The notes under the pieces: model-generated
The model's input: the letters and a program-made list of their open reading frames with translations, nothing else
Databases searched by the model: none
Told to the model about the DNA's origin: nothing
Translations under genes and position numbers: made by a program
In this document: positions 8,948 through 20,825 of the stretch, piece after piece
Numbering within the stretch: the first letter of the stretch is position 1
Layout: each line of letters begins with the position of its first letter
Source: Pseudomonadota bacterium
GTDB lineage: Bacteria; Pseudomonadota; Gammaproteobacteria; Burkholderiales; Gallionellaceae
Assembly (NCBI GenBank): GCA_021787435.1
Contig: JAJYLY010000004.1
Coordinates: forward strand, 148,278-212,277
Direction of reading: 5' to 3'
DNA: 64,000 nt

Positions 8948-9748
8948 ATGGATTTTTCTTTGATCATGTTTGTGCTGCTGCTGGTGACGGGTAGCATCTG
9001 GTTGCTGGACAAGTTTGTTCTGGAAAAAAGTCGCGCCAGCGGTGTGGCCGATCCTTGGTGGGTCGAATATGCAAAGAGCTTCTTTCCTGTGATCCTGATC
9101 GTATTCTGCATCCGCTCGTTTCTGGTCGAGCCGTTCAAGATCCCGTCCGGTTCGATGATTCCGACCCTGCAAGTCGGGGATTTCATACTGGTGAACAAAT
9201 ATACCTATGGCATCAGATTGCCGATCATTGACCAGAAAATCATCCAGATTAACAACCCGCAGCGCGGTGATGTGATGGTGTTCCACTACCCTGAAAATCC
9301 CTCGGTTGACTATATCAAGCGCGTGGTCGGTGTGCCAGGAGATATCATAGAATACAGAAATAAGCATCTCATCATCAACGGAAAAGAACAGCTGCAACAG
9401 CCCGAGGGTGATTATAATTACGTCGAAAGTGGACTGAATTTTGTGCATACTGAAAGACTTTCCGAGATGCTGGGAAAAAGGCGCCACGATATTTTGATCA
9501 ACCCGGATATGCCCAATGTGCATCTGGGTTCGGTTGCGGATTTTCCGGGGCGGGAGAACTGCAGTTATGACGATAATTCTGTGCGCTGCAAGGTGCCTGC
9601 GGGAAATTACTTCATGATGGGCGACAATCGCGACAACAGCCGCGACAGCCGTTATTGGGGTTTTGTGCCGGACAAGGAAATCGTCGGCAAGGCATTTTTT
9701 ATATGGATGAATTTTTCTGATCTGAAACGAATTGGCCTGTCCATTTAA
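8948..9748 (+). CDS. lepB: Signal peptidase I
   Basis: Membrane-bound S26 peptidase that removes signal peptides from exported proteins at the periplasmic face; 266 residues. Two N-terminal membrane helices are visible at about 3-22 and 44-60. The catalytic Ser is residue 69 in PSGSMIPTL and the general-base Lys is residue 124 in YIKRVVGVPGD; the box E motif GDNRDNSRDSR is near the C-terminus. All expected motifs are present. It follows lepA by 55 bases and is followed by the DUF4845 gene, rnc and era, a conserved betaproteobacterial order. Confidence 0.96.
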   Translation: MDFSLIMFVLLLVTGSIWLLDKFVLEKSRASGVADPWWVEYAKSFFPVILIVFCIRSFLVEPFKIPSGSMIPTLQVGDFILVNKYTYGIRLPIIDQKIIQINNPQRGDVMVFHYPENPSVDYIKRVVGVPGDIIEYRNKHLIINGKEQLQQPEGDYNYVESGLNFVHTERLSEMLGKRRHDILINPDMPNVHLGSVADFPGRENCSYDDNSVRCKVPAGNYFMMGDNRDNSRDSRYWGFVPDKEIVGKAFFIWMNFSDLKRIGLSI

Positions 9749-9764
9749 TACAAAAAGGAACAGT

Positions 9765-10139
9765 ATGAACATATCGAAACCCAGCATTCAGCGCGGCATC
9801 ACGCTCTCAGGTTTGATCGCAGGCGCATTTGTTCTGGTGCTAGTTGTATCCACCGGTTTGAAACTGATTCCCGCATACATAGAAAACGCAGAGATACAGA
9901 AAGTGTTTAACGAGGTTTCCAACGATCCTGCCATGCAAAAAGCTTCTTTGAGCGATATACGCCTGTCTTATGCCAGGCGCGCCTCGATCGACAATATTCA
10001 GGCGATCAAACTAGATGACATCGATGTCGACACGAGTTCAGGAAAACCGGTTTTGAGCGCGAGTTACTTTGTCAAAATTCCGCTTGCGGGCAACATCAGT
10101 TTTTATCTTGATTTCAATCCTGTCAGTGGGAAAGGTTAA
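9765..10139 (+). CDS. DUF4845 family membrane-anchored protein
   Basis: Small protein of 124 residues with one N-terminal transmembrane helix (about 12-31) and an alpha/beta soluble part facing the periplasm. It matches the DUF4845 proteins regularly found between lepB and rnc in betaproteobacteria; no biochemical role is established. I chose the ATG at 9765, preceded by AAGGAA, rather than an upstream in-frame codon at 9732 that lies inside lepB. The 3' end overlaps the likely rnc start by 14 bases, suggesting coupling with the RNase III gene. Confidence 0.85.
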   Translation: MNISKPSIQRGITLSGLIAGAFVLVLVVSTGLKLIPAYIENAEIQKVFNEVSNDPAMQKASLSDIRLSYARRASIDNIQAIKLDDIDVDTSSGKPVLSASYFVKIPLAGNISFYLDFNPVSGKG

Positions 10140-10809
10140 CGAAAATCTGTGCCGGCAGCTGGGACATGCATTCAAGGATGCAAGGCTGCTTGAGCGCGCA
10201 CTGACGCATCGCAGTTATGCGCCTGAGCATTACGAAAGGCTGGAATTTCTGGGAGACAGCATTTTAGGCTGTGTGATCGCTAAATATCTGTATGGCGAGT
10301 TTCCAGGCATGAGCGAGGGGGAGTTGTCCAGATTGAGGTCCAATCTGGTCAAGGAGTCTACGCTGGTGCTGTTTGCCGAGCAACTCGAGCTCGGGCGCCA
10401 GTTGAAGCTGGGCGAGGGCGAGCGCAAGAGCGGCGGTTTTCGCAGGCCCTCGATACTGGCGGATGCGGTAGAGGCGTTGATAGGTGCGGTATTCTTGGAT
10501 GGCGGATTTTCCTCGGCCGAGCAGGCCGTGCTGAACCTGTTTGTACCCTATCTTGCCAAGGTGGACATCAGGACGCTGGGCAAGGATGCCAAGACGCTGT
10601 TGCAAGAATATTTGCAGGGGCGTCACCTTGCGCTGCCGGATTACAGCGTGACCGATACGCAGGGTGTTGCGCACGAGCAATTGTTCCAGGTTGAATGCGC
10701 GATACCCGCGCTCAAAATCGTCACGCAGGGGGCTGGCAGCAGCCGCCGCAATGCCGAACAGCAGGCAGCCCTTGCTGCTTACCAACTGATTGGGAAGAAA
10801 AATGAATGA
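10126..10809 (+). CDS. rnc: Ribonuclease III
   Basis: Double-stranded-RNA endonuclease for rRNA and mRNA processing. The endonuclease domain has the signature [11 protein letters not shown] (about residues 37-47) and the second acidic patch in [18 protein letters not shown]-terminal double-stranded RNA-binding domain ends in [15 protein letters not shown]. The GTG at 10126 gives 227 residues, the usual length (E. coli 226), and overlaps the DUF4845 gene by 14 bases. An in-frame codon at 10069 would add a hydrophobic leader atypical of RNase III. The 3' end overlaps era by 8 bases. Confidence 0.94.
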   Translation: MGKVNENLCRQLGHAFKDARLLERALTHRSYAPEHYERLEFLGDSILGCVIAKYLYGEFPGMSEGELSRLRSNLVKESTLVLFAEQLELGRQLKLGEGERKSGGFRRPSILADAVEALIGAVFLDGGFSSAEQAVLNLFVPYLAKVDIRTLGKDAKTLLQEYLQGRHLALPDYSVTDTQGVAHEQLFQVECAIPALKIVTQGAGSSRRNAEQQAALAAYQLIGKKNE

Positions 10810-11707
10810 AGTTGTCGCACAGGGTGGAAATTTTCGCAGCGGTTATATTGCCATCGTCGGACGCCCCAATGTGGGAAAGTCTACGCTGCTCAATCACCTG
10901 ATCGGGCAGAAAATCAGCATCACCTCAAGCAAGGCGCAAACCACGCGCCACCGCATACATGGCATTTTTACCGATGAGCATGCGCAGTTCGTGTTTGTTG
11001 ATACGCCCGGGTTCCAGATGAAGCATCTCAATGCGTTGAACCGCGGAATGAACCGGGTGGTGACCAGTAGCCTGCGTGATGTCCAAGTGGTTTTATATGT
11101 GCTGGAAGCGATGCGCTACGACGAACGCGATCAGGAAGTGCTGAAGCTCTTGCCCGATAATCGGCCAGTCGTTCTGGTGATCAACAAGATTGATGCAATC
11201 GATGACAAGGGTCAACTGTTCGATTTTGCAGAACGCGTTTCAAAGGATTTCAAGTTTGCCGACATCGTTCCGGTGAGCGCGAAATTCGGCAAGAAGATCG
11301 AGGAATTGCGCGAAACTCTACGCGGCTTGCTGCCCGAAGGCGGCCTGATCTATGATGCGGATGACGTGACAGATCGCAGCGAGCGCTTTTTGGCGGCAGA
11401 AATCCTGCGCGAGAAGGTGTTTCGTTTCACAGGCGAAGAGCTGCCGTATTCTGTGAGCGTGGTAATCGAGGCATTCAAGATGGACAAGAAGTTGCGCCGC
11501 ATCAGCGCTGCGATCCTCGTCGACAAGGAGGCGCACAAGATGATGCTGCTTGGCAAGAAGGGCGAGAAGATCAAGGAGATCGCAACCCAGGCGCGGCTTG
11601 ATATGGAAAAGCTGTTCGATGGCAAGGTTTTTCTCGAGGTGTTCATCAAGGTTCGCAGCGGCTGGGCGGATGACGCGCGTATGTTGCAGACGCTGGGTTA
11701 TGAGTAA
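10802..11707 (+). CDS. era: GTPase Era
   Basis: Essential GTPase that binds 16S rRNA and assists 30S subunit maturation; 301 residues, identical in length to E. coli Era. The G motifs are GRPNVGKST, the DTPGF switch II, NKID, and a VSAKFGK G5 motif. A type-2 KH RNA-binding domain follows, with the conserved [11 protein letters not shown] loop. The ATG at 10802 overlaps the rnc stop and is preceded by GGGAAGA. The rnc-era overlap is conserved and reflects joint roles in rRNA maturation. Confidence 0.96.
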   Translation: MNEVVAQGGNFRSGYIAIVGRPNVGKSTLLNHLIGQKISITSSKAQTTRHRIHGIFTDEHAQFVFVDTPGFQMKHLNALNRGMNRVVTSSLRDVQVVLYVLEAMRYDERDQEVLKLLPDNRPVVLVINKIDAIDDKGQLFDFAERVSKDFKFADIVPVSAKFGKKIEELRETLRGLLPEGGLIYDADDVTDRSERFLAAEILREKVFRFTGEELPYSVSVVIEAFKMDKKLRRISAAILVDKEAHKMMLLGKKGEKIKEIATQARLDMEKLFDGKVFLEVFIKVRSGWADDARMLQTLGYE

Positions 11708-11747
11708 AAGCAGCTTACAGCCAATTGAAAATTGATAATTTCGCAGA

Positions 11748-12467
11748 ATGACGAGTCGGCAAAACAGGTATCAGGATGAGCTGGCATTTGTGCTGCATTC
11801 CCACCCGTTCCGCGAAACCAGTCTGTTGCTCGATGTGTACAGCCGACATCATGGCAGGCTTGCGATCGTGGCGCGTGGCGCCAGGCGGCCGGGGTCGGCA
11901 TTGCGCGGTGTACTGATGAATTTTCAGCCTTTGCTGTTGTCCTGGTTCGGCAAAGGTGAGGTGCGTACTTTGCATGCCGCGCAGTGGCAGGGAGGGCAGC
12001 CTTATTTGCAGGGCACTGCGTTGATGTGCGGGTTCTATCTCAATGAGTTGCTGATTAACCTGCTTGCGCGCGATGATGCCCATGAGCAATTGTTCGATTA
12101 TTACCGGGCAACCCTGTATCGGCTGGCTCATGAATCCGACCATGCTGCAAGCCTGCGCTGTTTTGAAAAACACCTGCTTCAGGAACTAGGTTATGCGCTG
12201 GAGCTGAAAAAAGAAGCGGGCAGCAACAATCCCATACTGCCCGAAATTTGTTATCGTTATGTCGTGGAGAAGGGCGCGCTGCCCGATGGTGGCAATGCAG
12301 GCATGAAGGTGCTGGGCAAGACGCTGCTGGCGATGGCTGACGATGATTATGCAGACCATGTGGTGATACAGCAGAGCAAGCAGCTGATGCGCATGATGCT
12401 GAATCATCATCTTGGCGGCAAGGTGTTGCATACCCGTGAACTGATCAAGGATTTGCAAAAAAAATGA
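11748..12467 (+). CDS. recO: DNA repair protein RecO
   Basis: RecF-pathway mediator that helps load RecA onto SSB-coated DNA and anneals complementary strands; 239 residues. The N-terminal OB-fold region ([21 protein letters not shown]) and the helical C-terminal domain match RecO. The zinc-binding cysteines of some RecO proteins are not evident, as in E. coli. The stop overlaps the pdxJ start (ATGA); era-recO-pdxJ is a conserved order. Confidence 0.93.
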   Translation: MTSRQNRYQDELAFVLHSHPFRETSLLLDVYSRHHGRLAIVARGARRPGSALRGVLMNFQPLLLSWFGKGEVRTLHAAQWQGGQPYLQGTALMCGFYLNELLINLLARDDAHEQLFDYYRATLYRLAHESDHAASLRCFEKHLLQELGYALELKKEAGSNNPILPEICYRYVVEKGALPDGGNAGMKVLGKTLLAMADDDYADHVVIQQSKQLMRMMLNHHLGGKVLHTRELIKDLQKK

Positions 12468-13255
12468 TTAAACTAGGACTGAACATCGATCACATTGCCA
12501 CGTTGCGCCAGGCGCGAGGTGCGCGTTATCCCAACCTGGTGCGTGCAGCGCTGATTTGCGAAGAGGCCGGGGCGGACGCGATCACGCTACATTTGCGTGA
12601 AGACAGACGCCACATTCAGGATAAGGATGTGGTCGTGTTGCGCGAGATGCTACAAACCCGCATGAATCTGGAGTGCGCAGTCACCGACGAGATGATCAAC
12701 AATGCGCTGCTCATCAAGCCGCACGATTTGTGTCTGGTGCCCGAAAGGCGCGAAGAGCTGACGACCGAGGGAGGGCTTGACGTGATACGTTATTTCGACG
12801 CGATCAAATCAGTCTCGGGGCGCTGTGCCGATGCCGGGATACGCGTGTCCTTGTTCATCGATCCCGATGTCAGGCAAATAGATGCCGCATGCCGCACCGG
12901 TGCTCCTGCGATCGAGCTGCATACAGGGCAGTATGCTGAAGCCGACAGCGTGCCAACAAGGAAGGACGAACTGGAACGACTGCGCTTTGCGGCCGCGCAC
13001 GCCAGCCAGCAGGGCTTGCAGGTGAATGCAGGACATGGCCTGCACTATCACAACGTGCAGGATATCGTTGCGATTCCGAATATCGCAGAGCTCAATATAG
13101 GTCACGCGATCATTGCCGAATCGCTGTTCATTGGGCTGGATGCTGCTGTGCGCAAGATGAAGCGATTGATGAAGGAAGGGCTTTCGTCCGATGGAAAAAC
13201 CAGCCATTCCACAAAGCTTGCAGCCAGCAATGACGCTGGTTACCCTCGGAAATGA
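12464..13255 (+). CDS. pdxJ: Pyridoxine 5'-phosphate synthase
   Basis: TIM-barrel enzyme condensing 1-deoxy-D-xylulose 5-phosphate with the PdxA product to make pyridoxine 5'-phosphate (vitamin B6). The N-terminal [16 protein letters not shown] and the motifs [20 protein letters not shown] and [13 protein letters not shown] are characteristic. At 263 residues it is about 20 longer than E. coli PdxJ; the surplus is a polar tail after MKRLMKEG that is probably disordered. The start overlaps recO as ATGA. The acpS start follows 3 bases after the stop, the common pdxJ-acpS pair. Confidence 0.96.
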   Translation: MIKLGLNIDHIATLRQARGARYPNLVRAALICEEAGADAITLHLREDRRHIQDKDVVVLREMLQTRMNLECAVTDEMINNALLIKPHDLCLVPERREELTTEGGLDVIRYFDAIKSVSGRCADAGIRVSLFIDPDVRQIDAACRTGAPAIELHTGQYAEADSVPTRKDELERLRFAAAHASQQGLQVNAGHGLHYHNVQDIVAIPNIAELNIGHAIIAESLFIGLDAAVRKMKRLMKEGLSSDGKTSHSTKLAASNDAGYPRK

Positions 13256-13258
13256 TGC

Positions 13259-13639
13259 ATGATTTTTGGGATAGGCACCGACATCGTCGAGTATGCGCGC
13301 ATCGAATCGATGTGGCAGCGCTATCAGGCCAGGCTGGCAGAGCGCATGCTGAGCGCAGCCGAGCTGCCAGAATATCGCGCGCACGCGCAACCGGCGCGCT
13401 TGTTGGCAAAACGTTTTGCCGCCAAGGAAGCCTTTGCCAAAGCCGTGGGCAGCGGTCTTAGATATCCTGTCAGCCTGACGCTCATCAGCGTGACACACGA
13501 TGGCCTAGGCAAACCTGTGTTGCAGTTCGACCCTGTACTGCGCACCTATCTGGCTCGGCTGGGCATCAGCGGGCATCATCTTTCACTCAGCGACGAGCGC
13601 AATATGATCGTCGCATTTGTTGTGCTGGAAACCAATTAA
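13259..13639 (+). CDS. acpS: Holo-[acyl-carrier-protein] synthase
   Basis: Transfers 4'-phosphopantetheine from CoA to acyl carrier protein, activating fatty-acid synthesis. It has 126 residues. The Mg-binding motif GIGTDIVEYARIE is at residues 3-15 and the second signature KRFAAKEAFAKA at about 50-61. The ATG at 13259 follows the pdxJ stop by 3 bases; the ribosome site is inside the pdxJ end. nagZ starts 10 bases after its stop, so all three are probably co-transcribed. Confidence 0.96.
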   Translation: MIFGIGTDIVEYARIESMWQRYQARLAERMLSAAELPEYRAHAQPARLLAKRFAAKEAFAKAVGSGLRYPVSLTLISVTHDGLGKPVLQFDPVLRTYLARLGISGHHLSLSDERNMIVAFVVLETN

Positions 13640-13649
13640 CGGAGCTGCC

Positions 13650-14699
13650 ATGGGTTTAGGACCGGTCATGCTGGATGTGCTGAGCACGGAGTTGACGCCT
13701 GATGACGAGGCGCGTCTGATGAATCCGCTGGTGGGCGGCGTGATTTTATTCAAACGCAATTTTGCTTCAATTACACAGTTGACCAGGCTGACTTCAGCGA
13801 TACGCGCGCTGCGCCCCACGCCGCTTTTGATTGCGGTGGATCACGAAGGCGGGAGAGTGCAGCGCTTTCACGAAGGGTTTACAAGAATTCCGGCGATGCG
13901 CGAACTGGGCAGGATATGGGACCATCACCCGCAGCGCGCACGCCATCTGGCGCACCAGACGGGCTTTGTGCTGGGTGCCGAGTTGCGCGGCTGCGGCGTG
14001 GATTTCAGTTTTACGCCGGTGCTGGACGTGGATCATGGAAGAAGCGGTGTGATCGGCGACCGCGCATTTCACAGCGACCCCGAGGCGATCTCCGAGCTTG
14101 CGCACCATTTGCTGCTGGGGCTGAAGGAGGCTGGCATGCACACGGTAGGCAAGCATTTTCCGGGGCATGGCTTCGTTGCCGCAGATTCGCATCTTTCGAT
14201 ACCTGTGGATGAGCGAAAATTTGTGGACATCGAACTTTGCGATCTGGTGCCGTTCCGGAAAATGATTTCCTTCGGGCTGGCGGCAATCATGCCAGCCCAT
14301 GTGATCTATCCCGCGGTGGACAGTCGCCCGGCAGGATTTTCATCGGTCTGGCTCAAAGATATCCTGCGCGGCACGCTGGATTTCGAGGGCTGCATCTTCA
14401 GCGACGACCTGAGCATGGAAGGAGCGACGGTAGCCGGCGGCATCGTTGAGCGCGCTTCGGCTGCGCTCAATGCCGGATGCGACATGGTGCTGGTGTGCAA
14501 CAAGCCGGAATCGGTAGATGAACTCTTGGCCGGTTTGCATTGGGAAATGCCCGTAACAAGCCGTGCCCGCCTGATACACATGCGCGGCGCGCCGCATCCT
14601 GTGCCAATTGCAAAGCTGCATGAGGACGGACATTTTTTGAAGGCGCTGAAGGAAGTGTCCGGCATAGGCATAAGCTCGCCTGAATTACCGTTGACCTAG
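13650..14699 (+). CDS. nagZ: Beta-N-acetylglucosaminidase NagZ (GH3)
   Basis: Cytosolic glycoside hydrolase family 3 enzyme that removes GlcNAc from anhydromuropeptides during peptidoglycan recycling. It has 349 residues, near the usual 340. Motifs are FKRNF near the N-terminus, AVDHEGGRVQRF, KHFPGHG plus ADSHLSIP (the flexible catalytic His loop), and IFSDDLSMEGA, which carries the catalytic Asp. I chose the ATG at 13650, with GGAG nine bases upstream, over an in-frame codon at 13617 inside acpS. In some bacteria NagZ products influence ampC induction; no ampR/ampC is seen here. Confidence 0.94.
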   Translation: MGLGPVMLDVLSTELTPDDEARLMNPLVGGVILFKRNFASITQLTRLTSAIRALRPTPLLIAVDHEGGRVQRFHEGFTRIPAMRELGRIWDHHPQRARHLAHQTGFVLGAELRGCGVDFSFTPVLDVDHGRSGVIGDRAFHSDPEAISELAHHLLLGLKEAGMHTVGKHFPGHGFVAADSHLSIPVDERKFVDIELCDLVPFRKMISFGLAAIMPAHVIYPAVDSRPAGFSSVWLKDILRGTLDFEGCIFSDDLSMEGATVAGGIVERASAALNAGCDMVLVCNKPESVDELLAGLHWEMPVTSRARLIHMRGAPHPVPIAKLHEDGHFLKALKEVSGIGISSPELPLT

Positions 14700-14743
14700 C
14701 TTTTTTGAGATAATCCGCGTGTTGCGTTGTCGGGAATGAAAAC

Positions 14744-18432
<3,689 letters not shown>

Positions 18433-18440
<8 letters not shown>

Positions 18441-18493
18441 AAATGGTCCTTACGGCTTTTTACTCGATCCTCGCGCCACAATCCTAAATCCTA
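18433..18493. repeat. Inverted AGGATTG/CAATCCT pair and AATCCTA doublet
   Basis: AGGATTG at 18433-18439 (over the end of the hpt gene) is the exact complement of CAATCCT at 18479-18485. The second arm runs into two tandem copies of the heptamer AATCCTA (18480-18493) just before the mtnP ribosome site. It could form an RNA hairpin between hpt and mtnP, though there is no T-run. The same GGATTNA heptamer core recurs at 33915-33943. Confidence 0.45.
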
Positions 18494-18508
18494 AGGTAAG
18501 GAGTTTTT

Positions 18509-19255
18509 ATGCTGGCAATCATAGGCGGTCGCGGCCTGACGGAACTGGCGAATCTCAAAATCACGCACCGGCAGGTGATGCGTACGCCTTTCGGCGAACC
18601 ATCCGGCGCTTTCTTGTTCGGCACGTTAAACGGACATGAGGTGATCTTTCTGGCTCGCCACGGCTTCGGCTATACGATACCGCCGCACCTTGTGAATTAC
18701 CGCGCGAATCTCTGGGCGCTGCGCGAGCAGGGAGTGGGCGATGTGGTGTCCGTTGCAACCGTCGGCGGGATACGCGCGGACCTTGTGCCAGGCATGCTGT
18801 TAGTGCCAGATCAGATCATCGATTACACGCATGGGCGCGAAGATACTTTTTTTGGCAACCGCAATACCAGCTACCGGAACATCGACTTTACGCTGCCCTA
18901 TTCAGAAAAACTGCGCGCCCGTATTCTGCAAAGTGCAAAACTGGCGCAGCAGCCCTGTCTGGATAGCGGCGTGTATGCGACAACGCAGGGGCCGCGCCTT
19001 GACAGTATCGCAGAGATAAACCGTTACGAGAAGGATGGTGCGCATATGGTCGGCATGACGGGCATGCCGGAAGCGGCGCTGGCACGTGAGCTGGACATGA
19101 ACTATGCGATGATAGCCGTGGTGGCGAACTATGCGGCAGGCAGGGGGGATAACCTGCAGGGCATCAATGTCGAAAGCGTGAATGCGATCGCGATGAGCGC
19201 GATGGACAAGGTGCGCGCCATCTTGGAATGTGTGGTCAACTGCGAGGAGGAATAG
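18509..19255 (+). CDS. mtnP: S-methyl-5'-thioadenosine/thioinosine phosphorylase
   Basis: PNP-family enzyme that phosphorolyses 5'-methylthioadenosine or methylthioinosine, freeing the purine base for salvage. It has 248 residues. Family motifs are IIGGRGL at the N-terminus (phosphate loop), [18 protein letters not shown] (the RHG...PH...YRAN signature), a VATVGGIR segment and [16 protein letters not shown] near the C-terminus. A good ribosome site (TAAGGAG) precedes the ATG. Whether adenosine or inosine forms are preferred cannot be settled by eye; proteobacterial members often act on methylthioinosine. def follows 2 bases after the stop. Confidence 0.9.
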   Translation: MLAIIGGRGLTELANLKITHRQVMRTPFGEPSGAFLFGTLNGHEVIFLARHGFGYTIPPHLVNYRANLWALREQGVGDVVSVATVGGIRADLVPGMLLVPDQIIDYTHGREDTFFGNRNTSYRNIDFTLPYSEKLRARILQSAKLAQQPCLDSGVYATTQGPRLDSIAEINRYEKDGAHMVGMTGMPEAALARELDMNYAMIAVVANYAAGRGDNLQGINVESVNAIAMSAMDKVRAILECVVNCEEE

Positions 19256-19257
19256 CC

Positions 19258-19791
19258 GTGGCGATCAAACCAGTGCTGCGCATGGGCGATGCGCGTCTGT
19301 TGCAGGTGTCATTGCCGGTGAGCGATTTTCCAGGTTTGCAGGTGCTGCTTTCCGACATGCGCGACACGATGAAGGCGTTGAACGGTGCAGGCCTTGCAGC
19401 GCCGCAAATAGGGGTCAATCTTCGCGTGGTGATCTTCGGCGTGCCGGAGCAGAAGAATCCGCGCTATCCCGATGCGGAGACGGTTCCTGAAACGGTGCTG
19501 GTCAATCCCGTCATCACGCCGATGGACGACGGGATGACTGAGGACTGGGAGGGTTGCTTGAGCGTGCCTGGGATGTGTGGCCTGGTGCCGCGACACAACG
19601 CGATTCGCTATCAGGGCTATGACGAATACGGTGCGCTGATCGATCGCACCGTCAGCGGCTTTCATGCGCGGGTGGTGCAGCACGAATGCGATCATCTGAA
19701 TGGAATCCTGTATCCGATGCGCATCCGCGATCTTGGCAATTTCGGTTTTAGGGACGTGCTGTTCCCGAACTCGCCCATGCAGGACGAATAG
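19258..19791 (+). CDS. def: Peptide deformylase
   Basis: Metalloenzyme removing the formyl group from nascent N-terminal Met. The three family motifs are intact: [18 protein letters not shown] (metal-binding Cys) and QHECDHLNG (metal-binding His pair with catalytic Glu). I chose GTG 19258, preceded by GAGGAGG at the end of mtnP, giving 177 residues ([11 protein letters not shown]). This matches the def-type betaproteobacterial N-terminus. The location outside the usual def-fmt operon suggests a second, stand-alone copy; this is inference, because the rest of the genome is not visible. The channel gene starts immediately after the stop. Confidence 0.93.
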   Translation: MAIKPVLRMGDARLLQVSLPVSDFPGLQVLLSDMRDTMKALNGAGLAAPQIGVNLRVVIFGVPEQKNPRYPDAETVPETVLVNPVITPMDDGMTEDWEGCLSVPGMCGLVPRHNAIRYQGYDEYGALIDRTVSGFHARVVQHECDHLNGILYPMRIRDLGNFGFRDVLFPNSPMQDE

Positions 19792-20814
19792 TTGGAACGA
19801 CTCAGGTCCAAAGCGGTTCGCAACCTTCTGATCGCGTTCATTGCGCTGATGGCGGTTTTCATTGTCGGCACGCTGGGCTACCGTATCCTGGGCGGTGCGA
19901 AATATTCCTGGATGGACTGCTTCTACATGACCTTCGTCACCATTTCGACCATAGGGTATGAAGAGATCGTAGACGTGAGGCAGTATGAGTATGGCCGTCT
20001 GTTCACGGTGTTTATAGGAATTTCCGGCATCGGTGTATTGGGTTATGTGTTGTCCACATTCACTGCGTTCATGCTGGAGAGCGATCTGAATGTTTCATTG
20101 CGGAGAAGAAAAATGCTGAAGAAAATTGCGCAGCTAAAGGATCACTACATCGTATGCGGGGCAGGAAGGGTGGGTAGCAACGTGGCGCATGAGCTTGCGA
20201 TGACCGGGCGCGTTTTTGTGATCGTCGACGACGACATGGATGTTATCCAGCACTATCTCGATAATCATCCCGAACAGCTATACATACACGGCGATGCAAC
20301 GGACAACGATGTGCTGCTTGCCTCAGGTATATCCCATGCGGCCGGGGTTTTCGCCGTGGCGCATGAAGATAGCTCCAACCTTGTGATCAGCTTGAGCGCG
20401 AAACAGCTCAATCCCCATCTGCGAGTGGTGGCGCGCTGCCACGACATGAAGAATGCGGATAAAACCCGGCGCGTCGGGGCGGACGAGATCATCTCTCCCG
20501 ATTACAGCGGTGGCTTAAGCCTCGTGTCTGCGATGGTCAGGCCCAACGTGATGAATTTTCTCGACGAGATGTTCAAGTCAGACAGCAAACTGCGCATGGA
20601 GGAGATACGCATTCCGGACAGCCTGGTGAACAAGTCGCTTAGCCTTCTGTATCGGGAGAACCAGGACTGCATGGTGCTTGCCATCCAGAGGCAGGGCGTA
20701 TGGAAGCTCAATCCGTCGTCCGACCATGTTCTGCAGGGAAACGATATGCTGATGCTAATGACCACCCCTGAAGGACGCTCGCGTCTGGAGCAGTTGATAC
20801 AAGGGATCGCCTGA
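19792..20814 (+). CDS. Two-helix potassium channel with RCK (TrkA-N/TrkA-C) domain
   Basis: MthK-like cation channel subunit of 340 residues. It has TM1 (about 10-30), a pore helix (39-52), a selectivity filter, TM2 (70-94), a Rossmann-type RCK_N domain beginning YIVCGAGRVGS near 119, and an RCK_C domain after about 255. The filter reads TIGYEE (residues 53-58) rather than canonical TVGYGD: the second filter glycine is replaced by Glu. The start is a TTG directly after the def TAG, with GGACGA upstream; the next ATG would remove much of TM1, so the TTG is favoured. It would be gated by cytosolic ligands or nucleotides through the RCK ring. Confidence 0.88.
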   Translation: MERLRSKAVRNLLIAFIALMAVFIVGTLGYRILGGAKYSWMDCFYMTFVTISTIGYEEIVDVRQYEYGRLFTVFIGISGIGVLGYVLSTFTAFMLESDLNVSLRRRKMLKKIAQLKDHYIVCGAGRVGSNVAHELAMTGRVFVIVDDDMDVIQHYLDNHPEQLYIHGDATDNDVLLASGISHAAGVFAVAHEDSSNLVISLSAKQLNPHLRVVARCHDMKNADKTRRVGADEIISPDYSGGLSLVSAMVRPNVMNFLDEMFKSDSKLRMEEIRIPDSLVNKSLSLLYRENQDCMVLAIQRQGVWKLNPSSDHVLQGNDMLMLMTTPEGRSRLEQLIQGIA

Positions 20815-20825
20815 AGTCCTGCTGA

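Noticed and set aside
8708..9787. Long minus-strand open frame opposite lepB
   Set aside because: lepB has all catalytic motifs on the plus strand; the opposite frame is a shadow.
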